A stretch of 64,000 nucleotides of DNA from Pseudanabaena sp. FACHB-2040 (GTDB lineage: Bacteria; Cyanobacteriota; Cyanobacteriia; Phormidesmidales; Phormidesmidaceae). Every line of letters starts with the position of its first letter. Within the stretch, counting starts at the first letter, position 1. Location of the stretch: positions 1 through 64,000 of the forward strand of contig NZ_JACJQO010000012.1 of the NCBI RefSeq assembly GCF_014696715.1, given 5' to 3'. Shown piece after piece: positions 54,101 through 62,994 of the stretch. The translations under genes and the position numbers were made by a program. The notes beneath the pieces were generated by a model. It made no database searches, was not told where the DNA came from, and saw only the letters and a program-made list of their open reading frames with translations.

Positions 54101-54592
54101 ATTACGGCTCTGCGAGCGCGCTATCACGGCGACTACCATCTAGGGCAGGTGCTCTATACCGGTAAGGACTTTTACATCATTGACTTTGAAGGCGAAGCTG
54201 CCCTCAATCTCAATGAACGCCGAATGAAGCGATCGCCCTTGCGAGATGTGGCCAGTATGCTGCAATCCTTCCACTACGCGGTCACCCAGGCCTTTGAGGA
54301 TGAGGTTGAAAGCGGCATGATCCACCCGGAACAGCGCGATCGCATGCAGCAGTGGGCGCACTTCTGGGAGCGCTGGGTAAGCGCCGGCTTCCTCCACGCT
54401 TACCTGACAGCGGCCCAAGAGAGCACCTTCCTGCCCAAAACCCAGCAGGAACTGGAGGTGCTGCTAGACAATTACTCGCTTACCAAGGTTCTCTCTGATC
54501 TGGGCTATCGATTGATTAATAACCCCAGCCAAGTCAAAGTGCCGCTAGAGCGAGTGCTGCAGTTCACTAAAGGATCGCCAGTCCACCGATAG
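51122..54592 (+). CDS. treS: Trehalose synthase-maltokinase fusion
   Basis: This 1156-residue fusion has a GH13 trehalose synthase at the N-terminus (to about 550): [22 protein letters not shown], nucleophile Asp209 in [11 protein letters not shown], acid Glu in LAEANQW, and NHDELTLE. The C-terminal half (about 650-1156) is a maltokinase (Pep2/Mak type) with [11 protein letters not shown] at residue 1002 and IIDFEGE at 1021, the kinase catalytic and metal-binding residues. TreS interconverts trehalose and maltose, and Mak makes maltose-1-phosphate for GlgE. No glgE lies in the window. GGAAGAG precedes ATG 51122 by 10 bases. Confidence 0.93.
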   Translation: [1156 protein letters not shown]

Positions 54593-54627
54593 CGCTGCCT
54601 TTAGTGGTGACGCCAAGGTAGATATGC

Positions 54628-54665
54628 AAAGGAACTGAGGGCTGAAAAACCCTCAGTTCCTTTTG
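54628..54665. terminator. Bidirectional Rho-independent terminator
   Basis: AAAGGAACTGAGGG and CCCTCAGTTCCTTTT pair over 14 bp around CTGAAAAA, between the convergent treS and CDF genes. Confidence 0.9.
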
Positions 54666-54690
54666 TTAGTTGCTCCTTTGGCTGAATGGC

Positions 54691-55434
54691 TCAGGTGCGG
54701 TTGCGCGCAGTTAAGAGGGCTTCTAGGTCCGTTGAGCCGATTTCGAGAAGGCCAAGCTCTTGCAAACTCGGTTGTGTTATCTGTAGGGAGCGAATGCTTT
54801 GGCGAATCAAAGGAATGGCGCTGCCCCCGATTAGCAGGGCGACAGTTAGACTAATAGCGCCATCGAGCCAGAACCAGTGGAAGGTTGAAATTGCGATCGC
54901 ACCCGCAATTACCCCCACCGAACTGGCAAGATCAGCCAACACATGCAAAAATGCGCCCCGCACATTTAAGTCCTGATGATTTTCGCCGTGCAGCATCCAT
55001 ACGCCTAGACCGTTGATCACTAGGCCAATGATTGCTGTTATCAGCATGGGTTCACTAAAGATAGCTTGGGGAGGGGCAATCAAATGCTTAACGGCCTCCC
55101 AACTGATTAACCCAGCCATCACCAGCAGACCAAAGCTATTAATCAAAGCTGAAGCCACGTCTAAACGAGGCCGACCTGCGGATTTACGCGCTAGCATGAG
55201 CCGGGTCAGCCAACTAGCCGTGAGCGCCAAAATAATGGCCCAGCCGTCAGCTAGCATATGCCCCGCGTCTGACTGTAGAGCCAAGCTGTGGCTGAACCCG
55301 CCCACGACCCACTCAATCGCTGCAAACCCCATGACCAGGATTAAGAGCCTGCGCAGCGGCCGGCGTTGGTCAGCCACTAAAGACGCTGGTGAAGCACATT
55401 GCGGAGAGTTACAGGAATGCCAAACTGCAATCAT
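54691..55434 (-). CDS. Cation diffusion facilitator transporter
   Basis: This 247-residue membrane protein has six hydrophobic segments. The metal-binding motifs SDAGHMLADG in TM2 and HVLADLASS in TM5 are the HxxxD pattern of zinc-type CDF exporters such as ZitB. The C-terminal cytoplasmic domain is short (about 45 residues), less than in typical members. Probably a Zn/Co/Cd exporter; the metal is not certain. The N-terminus contains CNSPQCASP. Confidence 0.87.
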   Translation of the reverse strand: MIAVWHSCNSPQCASPASLVADQRRPLRRLLILVMGFAAIEWVVGGFSHSLALQSDAGHMLADGWAIILALTASWLTRLMLARKSAGRPRLDVASALINSFGLLVMAGLISWEAVKHLIAPPQAIFSEPMLITAIIGLVINGLGVWMLHGENHQDLNVRGAFLHVLADLASSVGVIAGAIAISTFHWFWLDGAISLTVALLIGGSAIPLIRQSIRSLQITQPSLQELGLLEIGSTDLEALLTARNRT

Positions 55435-55768
55435 TCACGAACCTTTGCTGCAAATATTAAAGCGGGGGCTGGACTGCTGATAAAACGCAGGGGGCTATCT
55501 TATGATGTCGTCAATCCCTGCCTGAAGGTGCCCGTTTTTAAGTAGCCCTTCTACAGAGCGGCGTCACAGGCGCTGGCAGCACCGTCATTATGCAGTATTG
55601 CTTACCGCAAAGAAACGCTCAGGCTGAACCAATCGCCCGGAATCTTGAAAAAACTTGGTAGAGAGGGGCGCATCGGCACCTAAGCAGGCTCTCCAGTCGA
55701 TGCGATGGGCGCAACACCTGATACACTTAGCCAAGCAATTACGACCCGACTCCCCTCCCAGGTTGGCT

Positions 55769-56398
55769 ATGGAATGGCACATATCCGATGCTCAAAGTCT
55801 GAGAATCATCGACCAAGAAATCGGTGAGCACGCATTTTCTCCCTCAGAATACGAAATTGTCCGTCGGGTTATCTATGCCACCGCTGACTTTGAGTACAAA
55901 TCCCTCATTCACTTCTCAGATCAGGCTTTACAGTCGGGGGCTGCAGCTTTAGCCGCCCGCACTACTATCATTGTAGATCTGCCGATGGCGCAGGTCGGTA
56001 TTACGCCCAGCATTCAAGCCACCTTTGCCAATCCGGTGTATTGCAGTATGGATGCCCTGACCCGGCCCCAAAAGGGAAAGAGCCGGGCTGCCTGGGGCAT
56101 TGAGACGCTGGCCAAACGCTACCCTGAGGGCATCTTTGTCATTGGCTCTTCTCATACCGCTCTGGCCACGCTGGTAGATTTGATCGAAGAAGACCAGGTG
56201 CGACCGGCGTTGGTCGTTGGTACCCCAGCCGGTTTTCTCGATGTCGATGTCCTCAAAGCCCGCCTGCAGGACACCCTCATCCCGCATATCCGGATTAACG
56301 GTCGTAAAGGGAGTGCCGTAGTTGCTACCGCCATTCTCAACGGCCTGATTGACTTAGCCTGGCAGGCTTACGGCCGCGAAGCACAACAGATGGGCTAG
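55769..56398 (+). CDS. cobH: Precorrin-8X methylmutase
   Basis: Cobalamin-pathway enzyme that moves a methyl group from C11 to C12 to give hydrogenobyrinate or its cobalt form. 209 residues with the catalytic His in YKSLIHFSDQAL, followed by TTIIVDLPMAQVGITPS, SRAAWGIETLAKRYPEG and the GTPAGFLDV block. It lies alone here, away from cobA at 1972, which is common in cyanobacteria. ATG 55769 begins the conserved part; the longer frame from 55655 adds unconserved residues. Confidence 0.94.
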   Translation: MEWHISDAQSLRIIDQEIGEHAFSPSEYEIVRRVIYATADFEYKSLIHFSDQALQSGAAALAARTTIIVDLPMAQVGITPSIQATFANPVYCSMDALTRPQKGKSRAAWGIETLAKRYPEGIFVIGSSHTALATLVDLIEEDQVRPALVVGTPAGFLDVDVLKARLQDTLIPHIRINGRKGSAVVATAILNGLIDLAWQAYGREAQQMG

Positions 56399-56422
56399 GG
56401 CCAGTGAACTAAGATCGGTAGG

Positions 56423-56980
56423 CTAGGGACAATCGCGGTTTTCGATGGCTCCATCCGGCATGGTAGTGCGGCAAAAGCGCACCTCACTACGGTTAGCCCC
56501 TCGCAGGTTAGCACCCTTCAAGTTGGCGTCTGTCAGGTCTGCAGTACCTAACACCACGCTCATCAAAACAGCGTTTTCCAAGTTTGCCTGAGACAGGTCT
56601 GCATTATTCAGGTTTGCCTGGGTCATTTCAGCGCCTCGCAAGTCGGCCCCAACTAGCTTAGCTTCACTCAAATTAGCCCCATTGAGGCTAGCTCCAGCTA
56701 AGACAGCTCCGCTCAAGTCAGCTCTGTCAAAATAGCTCAGCATCAGATTGGCCTTACTCAAATTAGCTCCCTGCAAGTTGGCTTTTGTCAAAACAGCCAC
56801 TTTTAGATTTGAGTTTTGCAGATCGGCATTTTGCAGATCGGCTTCGTCGAGGATGCACACCGGACAGGAGTTGGTGTCTAGCAGCTTCTCTACATCCTCA
56901 GGAATAGCCGCGTAAGCGGATTGGGCAAGGCCCAGGCATACAAACCAGACGATGCTCAGGGCCAAAAAAAGACGTTTCAT
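56423..56980 (-). CDS. Exported pentapeptide-repeat protein
   Basis: This 185-residue protein has a signal peptide (MKRLFLALSIVWFVCLGLAQSAYA) and then tandem A(D/N)LXX repeats (NLSKANLMLSYFDRADLSGAVLAGASLNGANLSEAKLVGADLRGAEM) forming a right-handed quadrilateral beta-helix. The two cysteines in NSCPVCILDE at about 47-50 and the C-terminal pair (FCRTTM, NRDCP) are unusual in these proteins and suggest disulfides in the lumen or periplasm. Function unknown. An in-frame ATG at 57028 would hide the signal peptide. Confidence 0.87.
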   Translation of the reverse strand: MKRLFLALSIVWFVCLGLAQSAYAAIPEDVEKLLDTNSCPVCILDEADLQNADLQNSNLKVAVLTKANLQGANLSKANLMLSYFDRADLSGAVLAGASLNGANLSEAKLVGADLRGAEMTQANLNNADLSQANLENAVLMSVVLGTADLTDANLKGANLRGANRSEVRFCRTTMPDGAIENRDCP

Positions 56981-57071
56981 GCTTCTCAAATCTACGCAGC
57001 TAGATATCGGTTTTATTCTCCCATTCAACGGATGCCCTTGCTAGGGTCAGTCTTGGGGGAAGTGATTAGCG

Positions 57072-57701
57072 TTAGCGGTGCGGCAAAGGGGTTTTTCCCA
57101 ACCAAAACGCTGTTGGATGGAGCTGGGGTTGGCAGGGGGGCCAGCTGGCTAGGCTTTCACTGGAGCGGCCTGTGGGAGGAGACAGTAGACCTAGCCCCAG
57201 GCATAGATGGGTGAGGGTCTGCTGGAAACCGATATCGTGCCCTGGAGAGCCGACGACAGCATGGGCGTATTCGTGAGCTACCATAGCCAACCAGTCTTGA
57301 GGCAGCACCCGACCCACATCGATTAGCAGCGTTATGGGCCGGGTCTGAAGGATACAAACGCCATCTAGGCCCAAGTCGTTGGCTAAAGGCGCTGCCAGAA
57401 TTTGCACGAAGGGGCGATCGGCTGGATGCAGACAGGCTTCGCACTCCTCTAACAGGCTCTGGAGATGTTGGTTTACCCGCTGGATCTGCAGGCCGATCCA
57501 GCCGCACATTTTCATGCGATCGCAAAGCTCCCCCTCCAGGTCAATCCCTACAGAAGCTGGGGTTATCTGGCGCAGTTCTTCTAGGTAACGAGTACCCCGC
57601 ACAATAGGATCGTCGGTTGAACTCGGCGGCATCTGCCAACGGCTGGCCAAATTAATAACTGAATTGGGCACATGGAAATCGGGGAATTCAAAATGCTTCA
57701 A
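57072..57701 (-). CDS. Small zincin-type metalloprotease-like protein
   Basis: This 209-residue protein has a HEYAHAVVGSPGHD motif near residues 143-156, an HExxH zinc site plus a further His and Asp. The rest matches no family I recognise (RGTRYLEELRQITPASVGIDLEGELCDRMKMCGWIGLQ; ACLHPADRPFVQILAAP; GLDGVCILQTRPITLLIDVGRVL). No signal peptide, so probably cytoplasmic. Substrate and role unknown. The end is Pro-rich and low in complexity. Confidence 0.65.
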   Translation of the reverse strand: MKHFEFPDFHVPNSVINLASRWQMPPSSTDDPIVRGTRYLEELRQITPASVGIDLEGELCDRMKMCGWIGLQIQRVNQHLQSLLEECEACLHPADRPFVQILAAPLANDLGLDGVCILQTRPITLLIDVGRVLPQDWLAMVAHEYAHAVVGSPGHDIGFQQTLTHLCLGLGLLSPPTGRSSESLASWPPCQPQLHPTAFWLGKTPLPHR

Positions 57702-58046
57702 GGTACGGTTAGTCAGGCGCGCTCTGCGTGTAATTTGAGTATTTCAGATCAGGCTCCCTAACTGTTAACAAACAGCTCAATCTTGCTGCAACGTTTTAGT
57801 TTGGAGCTGTTAAACAAGGCGGCCTCAGACATTGCTATTGGGTAACTTTGCCTACTTGAGGCCTCCCTTTTAGTTCTATGGTAGGAGCTAGGTTTAAACT
57901 TGCTCGTTGAAGCCAGGAGCCTATGGGGGCAAGGCTTTTCCAAAACTTACATTGGTCTGTAGTGAACACTTTCGAACATCAACTCTATATATGCTTAAGG
58001 CAGAAGCTATATTAGTAGAAGACACACGCAATCTTTTGCAATAATC
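57702..58046. other. Intergenic region with inverted repeats
   Basis: 345 bp. AACAGCTC near 57775 pairs with GAGCTGTT near 57805, and GGCCTCA with TGAGGCC at about 57820-57863 around a longer loop. These could be structured leader or a small RNA, but there is no clear promoter or T tract. I see no protein-coding gene here. Confidence 0.35.
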
Positions 58047-58793
58047 ATGGTGGCCAGCCCTGTGCAGGTTCCGGGCCTCAGAGTCGGAGCAGCAAGCAGA
58101 ATGAAAGTCTTGAGGGGAATTTTCTCATCTGTCGATGAGACGAGTTGTCCTACCTCGTACAACTTTCACATGCACACGGTCTGTTCAGATGGCCGACTCA
58201 CGCCGGAAGCGCTCATGGAGCAGGCGTTTGGGTTGGGGCTGAAGGGATTTGCCATCACTGATCATCACACTGTTGCAGGCTATTTCAGAGCCAGACGATG
58301 GCTAGAAGACTGGCAGTGGCGTCATCCGGCGCGAGTCAAAGTAGGCAAAAGCGGAGTTTTAAGCAGCCAGGGAGAGCTTCCTCGTCTCTTTACAGGTATC
58401 GAGATTAACTCTCTATTGCTGGGCACTGACGTTCATATTTTGGGATATGGTTTTAGCCCTCAGCACTCGGCGATGCAGCCCTACATTCAGGGACACGCTC
58501 CTCAGGGAGAAAATCGATTGGCGGACAAGGTGATTTGCGCCCTTCAAGCGGCTGGAGGGCTGGCGGTTCTGGCCCATCCAGCTCGCTATCGACGGGCAGC
58601 AGCTGAGCTAATTGCTGGTGCGGCTGAACTGGGCATTGACGGAATTGAGACCTACTACGCCTACGACAATCCTGAGTGTTGGCGACCCTGCCCTAAGCAG
58701 ACCCCCAAAATTAAAGCGCTAGCCCAAACCCACCAGCTCTTTACCACCTGCGGAACAGACACCCATGGGCTGACGCTCACCCGACGGCTTTAG
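58047..58793 (+). CDS. PHP-domain metal-dependent phosphoesterase
   Basis: This 248-residue protein has the PHP signature: FHMHTVCSDGRLTPE near residue 40, ITDHHTV near 70, and a C-terminal GTDTHG. These supply the metal-binding His and Asp residues. Family members hydrolyse phosphoester bonds, e.g. 3',5'-bisphosphonucleosides (YciV/RnmA) or polymerase-linked editing. The middle contains EINSLLLGTDVHILGYGF, typical of the YciV group, so a nucleotide or short-RNA substrate is likely (inference). ATG at 58047, with a possible later start at 58101. Confidence 0.82.
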   Translation: MVASPVQVPGLRVGAASRMKVLRGIFSSVDETSCPTSYNFHMHTVCSDGRLTPEALMEQAFGLGLKGFAITDHHTVAGYFRARRWLEDWQWRHPARVKVGKSGVLSSQGELPRLFTGIEINSLLLGTDVHILGYGFSPQHSAMQPYIQGHAPQGENRLADKVICALQAAGGLAVLAHPARYRRAAAELIAGAAELGIDGIETYYAYDNPECWRPCPKQTPKIKALAQTHQLFTTCGTDTHGLTLTRRL

Positions 58794-58819
58794 TCTCGCT
58801 GATTCAGCTTAGTTAGCAA

Positions 58820-58904
<85 letters not shown>

Positions 58905-58971
58905 AGGGGGGTTGCGATGGATGATTCGCTTTTCTGTTATAGCACCCATCTGCGATCGCTGAACAGGCTGG

Positions 58972-59904
58972 CTAAGGGACCATCGCAACTGTTTCTGTGG
59001 CCTGGTGCAGCACCTCTTGAGAGCAGACCTCAAAAAACTGGTTGACCCAAACCTGGCAAACCTGATCCACTTGGCCGCCTTTCAATGTGACGACTGAGAA
59101 AGTGCGCTGACAGTCGGTTGGCGTCTGCACAATACGGGGCACGCTGGCCGCATTCAGATAAACGGTGCCGTCTGGATTACTCAGCAGCCGTTGACGCAGA
59201 CGGTCTTTGCGGTGGCGCAGGCCGTGGTGCATGTGGCCAAAGGTGACGAGGGGGATTTGTTTACCCAACGCTTGAGCAGCGGCAATGGCCTCGGCCAGAT
59301 CGGGGTCGCCATGATCGCCGCCCAAGGGTTTCCAGTCTCGGCCACAGATGTCTTCTGGCTGGTCGCCTAGGCCGGTCGGGCCGCAGTGCCCAATGAAAAT
59401 GACTGTCTCGTGAGCGGCCGCCTGCACTGATGCCACAATCCGTTCAGCAGATTCGGCAAAGCCATGGACGTTGTAGCGATTGGCGTAAAAAGTTTTGTTT
59501 TTCCACTCAGAACCGCCCCAGCTAAAGGGTCGGCCCCCAACAACCGTGAGGCCGAATTGGGGAAAGTCAAGTTTGCCGTAGCCGACGTGACATTCTCCCA
59601 GCAGATCGACTTGAGTTTGCACCCAATCTTCTTGAGCCGGATCGTAGGGCCTTTTCTTGCGGCCCCAGTCGGTGGCGGTGTACCAAGCATCGTGGTTGCC
59701 AAAGATGGCGGCTTTGGGCTGCTCTAGCGCCGCAATTTGCCGCACTACGCCGACTGCTTCGTTGCCAAAGTCGCCGACAAATAGCACCAGGTCAATGGCT
59801 AGGTGGTGAAGTGCGATCGCATCTTCAGGGCTCCACTGGTCATGTACGTCCCCTACCACAGCAATCCGAATCGCGCGGTCTATCTGGGACGGGGAACTGT
59901 TCAT
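58972..59904 (-). CDS. Calcineurin-like metallophosphoesterase (TIGR04168 type)
   Basis: This 310-residue protein has the calcineurin fold motifs: VVGDVHDQW (DxH), FVGDFGNE (GD), IFGNHDAWY (GNHD), FIGHCGPTG and TFGHMHHGLRH. The length and motif spacing match the cyanobacterial TIGR04168 group, whose substrate is unknown; members may act on nucleotides or phosphoproteins. No signal peptide. ATG 59904 (MNSSPSQ) is preferred over 59928. Confidence 0.9.
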   Translation of the reverse strand: MNSSPSQIDRAIRIAVVGDVHDQWSPEDAIALHHLAIDLVLFVGDFGNEAVGVVRQIAALEQPKAAIFGNHDAWYTATDWGRKKRPYDPAQEDWVQTQVDLLGECHVGYGKLDFPQFGLTVVGGRPFSWGGSEWKNKTFYANRYNVHGFAESAERIVASVQAAAHETVIFIGHCGPTGLGDQPEDICGRDWKPLGGDHGDPDLAEAIAAAQALGKQIPLVTFGHMHHGLRHRKDRLRQRLLSNPDGTVYLNAASVPRIVQTPTDCQRTFSVVTLKGGQVDQVCQVWVNQFFEVCSQEVLHQATETVAMVP

Positions 59905-60080
59905 GAGAGCCTCTCTAGCTGCATCCACTTATCTAAGATACTGCGTACAAATACGTCCTTGGGTTTGATTTCAGTAGGGTCTTCCCCTCGAAAGTGACAA
60001 GGGCCGGTCGTGGGCAGCATTTTCTGCCAAGTATTGAATGCGGTAAGCTTTTCAGCGGTTGCATAACAGGCTGCTCCACC

Positions 60081-60914
60081 ATGACAAGCAAAACCTCCCT
60101 GCTGATTTTTACTGACCTCGATGGCACCCTGCTAGGCTCTGAAGACTATGCCTACGCGGCTGCCGTGCCGATGCTGGAGCGGCTGGGGACCGAAGGTATT
60201 CCCGTGATTCCCGTCACCAGCAAGACCCGTCGGGAAGTCGAAACGCTGCGCCAGCGAGTAGGGCTGCGCGATCCCTTTGTGGTGGAAAACGGCAGTGCTG
60301 TCTTTATTCCTCACGACCAGAACCAGTTTCAGCTGCCAGAGGGAGAAGATGCTGACGGCTACCGTATCCTGCAGCTGGGCTGCACCTATGTGGTGGCTAG
60401 GGCTGCGCTCAAGGCGATTGCCCAGCAGCTAGGCAGACCGCTTAAGGGCTTTGGCGACTGGACGGTAGAGCAGATTGAGCAGATGACAAAATTGGCCCAC
60501 GCTGACGCCCAGCAGGCCAAGGCTCGTGAGTTTACAGAACCGTTCATGACGCCAAAAAATGTTGAGCCTGAAACTCTAGTTGCCGTGGTCGAGGATTTTG
60601 GCTTTCGGGTAGTGGTCGGCGATCGCTTCTCTCACCTAATTGGCGGCGAGGCAGGTAAAGGAGCTGCTGTTCGTCAGCTGACCGCCCTATACCAGACGGG
60701 ATTGCCCGCAGGCAGCACCGTAAAGACTGTGGGTCTAGGGAACAGCCCCAACGATCTAGATATGTTAGAAGCAGTAGACATTGCCATCGTACTGCCCGGC
60801 CCGAGCGGCCCCCATCCCAAGCTAGCAGACCGGGGTTGGCAGGTTGCTCCAGAACCTGCTCCCGAAGGCTGGACTCTGGCCGTAGAGCAGGTTTTGGCTC
60901 AGGCAGGCTGCTAG
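60081..60914 (+). CDS. HAD phosphatase, mannosyl-3-phosphoglycerate phosphatase-like
   Basis: This 277-residue Cof-type HAD hydrolase has motif I LIFTDLDGTLL with the two Asp, VTSKTRREVE, and motif III/IV LGNSPNDLDMLEAVDIAIV. The middle part (GFGDWTVEQIEQMTKLAHADAQQAKAREFTEPF) is characteristic of MpgP/YedP, which dephosphorylates mannosyl- or glucosyl-3-phosphoglycerate to make compatible solutes. The matching synthase is not adjacent. Start 60081 has the MTSKTS beginning; the longer frame from 59994 adds 29 residues without conservation. Confidence 0.85.
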   Translation: MTSKTSLLIFTDLDGTLLGSEDYAYAAAVPMLERLGTEGIPVIPVTSKTRREVETLRQRVGLRDPFVVENGSAVFIPHDQNQFQLPEGEDADGYRILQLGCTYVVARAALKAIAQQLGRPLKGFGDWTVEQIEQMTKLAHADAQQAKAREFTEPFMTPKNVEPETLVAVVEDFGFRVVVGDRFSHLIGGEAGKGAAVRQLTALYQTGLPAGSTVKTVGLGNSPNDLDMLEAVDIAIVLPGPSGPHPKLADRGWQVAPEPAPEGWTLAVEQVLAQAGC

Positions 60915-61112
60915 AAGGGTTCACCAACCTGTAAAGCTGAAGTAAAACCTCACCAGACCCTCGCTGAGCCTGTTTTTGACTCTGATAAGCTGCCAAAGAA
61001 GGTTTTATGTTTACAGTCAACGGCTGTTTGTGCGTTCTTCTAGCTTTAGAAGCCTGTCCTGCAACCTCTGTAGACCCTCCAGCATCGCCAACCCTGTTCC
61101 CAGGAGGACACT

Positions 61113-62333
61113 GTGCCATTGACCAGCTTTAGCTTCACCCCTCTAAATAGCCTTGCTCTGCTGCTGTCGGCGGTCGCGTTGCTGGTGCTGGTGCCAACAG
61201 GGGTGCTGTTTTTAGAATGCCTGGCTGCTTTTTTCTGGCGGGGAGTCAAGCAGGGGGCTGAGGTTACCCTGCCCGCTGAGGTCAAGCTAGCCGTGCTGAT
61301 TCCGGCCCATAACGAGGCGACTGGCATTGGCCAAACGCTAGAAACGGTTAAGCCTCAGTTGCGATCGCAAGACCGCCTCATCGTCATTGCCGACAACTGC
61401 ACAGACGACACTGCCGCTGTTGCCCGCAGCTACGGAGCTACCGTCATTGAGCGGTTTAACATTCAAAACCGGGGCAAGGGCTACGCTCTCGACTTTGGCC
61501 TAACTCACCTCAAGGCCGAACCGCCCCAGGTTGTGATTTTTTTAGATGCCGACTGTAATGCTCATCCGGGTAGTATTGCCGCTCTCACCCAGCAGGCTCT
61601 GAAAACTGGTTATCCGGTACAGGCAACCTACCTGATGGAAAAGCCCCATGACCCTGGCTTAAAAGATTCCATCTCGGCCTTTGCCTTTAAAGTTAAAAAC
61701 CTGGTGCGGCCCCTAGGTCTGCGCCAGCTCCAGCAGCCCTGCCTGCTGACCGGCACGGGCATGGCCATGCCTTGGGCGGCAGCCACGGCAGTTAGCATCG
61801 CCAGCGGCCACATCGTAGAAGACATGAAGCTGGGGCTTGATCTTGCGATCGCAGGCTACCCACCCCAGTTTTGCCCAGAAGCCTGGGTAACTAGCCGCCT
61901 GCCCCAGGGAGAAGCGGCCGCCAAGAGCCAGCGCACCCGCTGGGAGCACGGCCATCTCCAGGTTATGTCAGAGTTTGTACCCAAGCTCCTGCTGCAGTTT
62001 TTGCGGCAGGGTCGTCTGGGCTTGTTGTCGCTGGCGCTGGAGCTATCGGTGCTGCCCCTGTCCCTGCTTGTGATGCTCTGGGCTGGGCTGTTAGTGGTAA
62101 TGGCTATCTTTACTGGCGTCACTGGGCTGTTGCTACCCCTGACCCTGGCGGCCCTAGCCGGTGCTTGCCTGTTCCTGGCTATCGGGCTAGCCTGGCAGCG
62201 CTATGGCCGCAGCGAAATTAGCTTAAAGCAGCTAGTACAAATCCCCCTATACATTCTCTGGAAGATTCCCCTGTACATAGGCTACGTGGTCAGGCCAGAA
62301 AAGCGCTGGATTCGCACCGAGCGCGATACTTAA
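61113..62333 (+). CDS. Membrane glycosyltransferase, family 2
   Basis: This 406-residue GT2 enzyme has an N-terminal membrane helix (LALLLSAVALLVLVPTGVLFLECL), a cytoplasmic catalytic domain with AVLIPAHNEATGIGQTLETV, the metal-binding FLDADCNAH and the acceptor motif SQRTRWEHGH, then four to five C-terminal helices. The layout is close to cellulose-synthase-like and exopolysaccharide enzymes, so it probably makes an envelope glycan (inference). The start is GTG 61113 with a near-perfect AGGAGG 8 bases upstream. Confidence 0.88.
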   Translation: MPLTSFSFTPLNSLALLLSAVALLVLVPTGVLFLECLAAFFWRGVKQGAEVTLPAEVKLAVLIPAHNEATGIGQTLETVKPQLRSQDRLIVIADNCTDDTAAVARSYGATVIERFNIQNRGKGYALDFGLTHLKAEPPQVVIFLDADCNAHPGSIAALTQQALKTGYPVQATYLMEKPHDPGLKDSISAFAFKVKNLVRPLGLRQLQQPCLLTGTGMAMPWAAATAVSIASGHIVEDMKLGLDLAIAGYPPQFCPEAWVTSRLPQGEAAAKSQRTRWEHGHLQVMSEFVPKLLLQFLRQGRLGLLSLALELSVLPLSLLVMLWAGLLVVMAIFTGVTGLLLPLTLAALAGACLFLAIGLAWQRYGRSEISLKQLVQIPLYILWKIPLYIGYVVRPEKRWIRTERDT

Positions 62334-62409
62334 GCTAACCAGACCTCTGGTAGCAGCCTTGCTCAAGGGCAGATGTCCTTTAGGGAACTGCTCGCCCCCA
62401 GTGCTAGCC

Positions 62410-62928
62410 CTAGCGGCAGCCCAGGCTGTCTCGCGTGCTGACTCCGGTCACCGGGTTAACGCCATCGGCAACTTTGCACATCCGCGCGATCTGGTATCGG
62501 TCCAAGATCGTACCTGAGAAATCAGCGCCTTGAATAATCGTGTCGGTGAAGGTCGAGCTGGTCATAATGGCTTCGGTCACCACCGCATTGGTCAGATCAG
62601 CCTGATCAAAAACTACCCGGTCGGCAAAGGACTTGGAGAGATCGACTCCGGCTAGATTGGCCTTGAGAAATAAGGCTTTGGTCAAGATCGTTCCGCTTAA
62701 GTCAGCCCCTTCAAAATTAGCCTCTCGCATCTCAGCCGCCGCGAAAGAGGTGCCCGAAAGGTTTTGGTGGGAGAAGTCTCGAAAGCTTAAATTAGTTAGG
62801 GTGTAATCAACGGTATTGGCCTGAGCGTAAGCTGGGGAAGGGAGACACAGCCCGCCTATGACCGCCAACAGGCAGACCAAGGTGACGACAAGTGCCGGTC
62901 GAAGGAGGGTGCGAATCGGCTGCAACAT
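62410..62928 (-). CDS. Exported pentapeptide-repeat protein
   Basis: This 172-residue protein has a signal peptide (about 5-30, [23 protein letters not shown]) and then irregular pentapeptide repeats ([82 protein letters not shown]), ending in an [25 protein letters not shown] tail with two cysteines. That Cys-bearing tail recurs in thylakoid-lumen pentapeptide proteins, so a lumen location is likely (inference). Function unknown. ATG 62928 begins MLQPIRTLL; 62940 is an alternative. Confidence 0.87.
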   Translation of the reverse strand: MLQPIRTLLRPALVVTLVCLLAVIGGLCLPSPAYAQANTVDYTLTNLSFRDFSHQNLSGTSFAAAEMREANFEGADLSGTILTKALFLKANLAGVDLSKSFADRVVFDQADLTNAVVTEAIMTSSTFTDTIIQGADFSGTILDRYQIARMCKVADGVNPVTGVSTRDSLGCR

Positions 62929-62994
62929 AGGCTTTCCCACAGGTTTTTAATAACTGCCCTTTATTATGCAAAATGATCTCTCTAGATGCGACTG

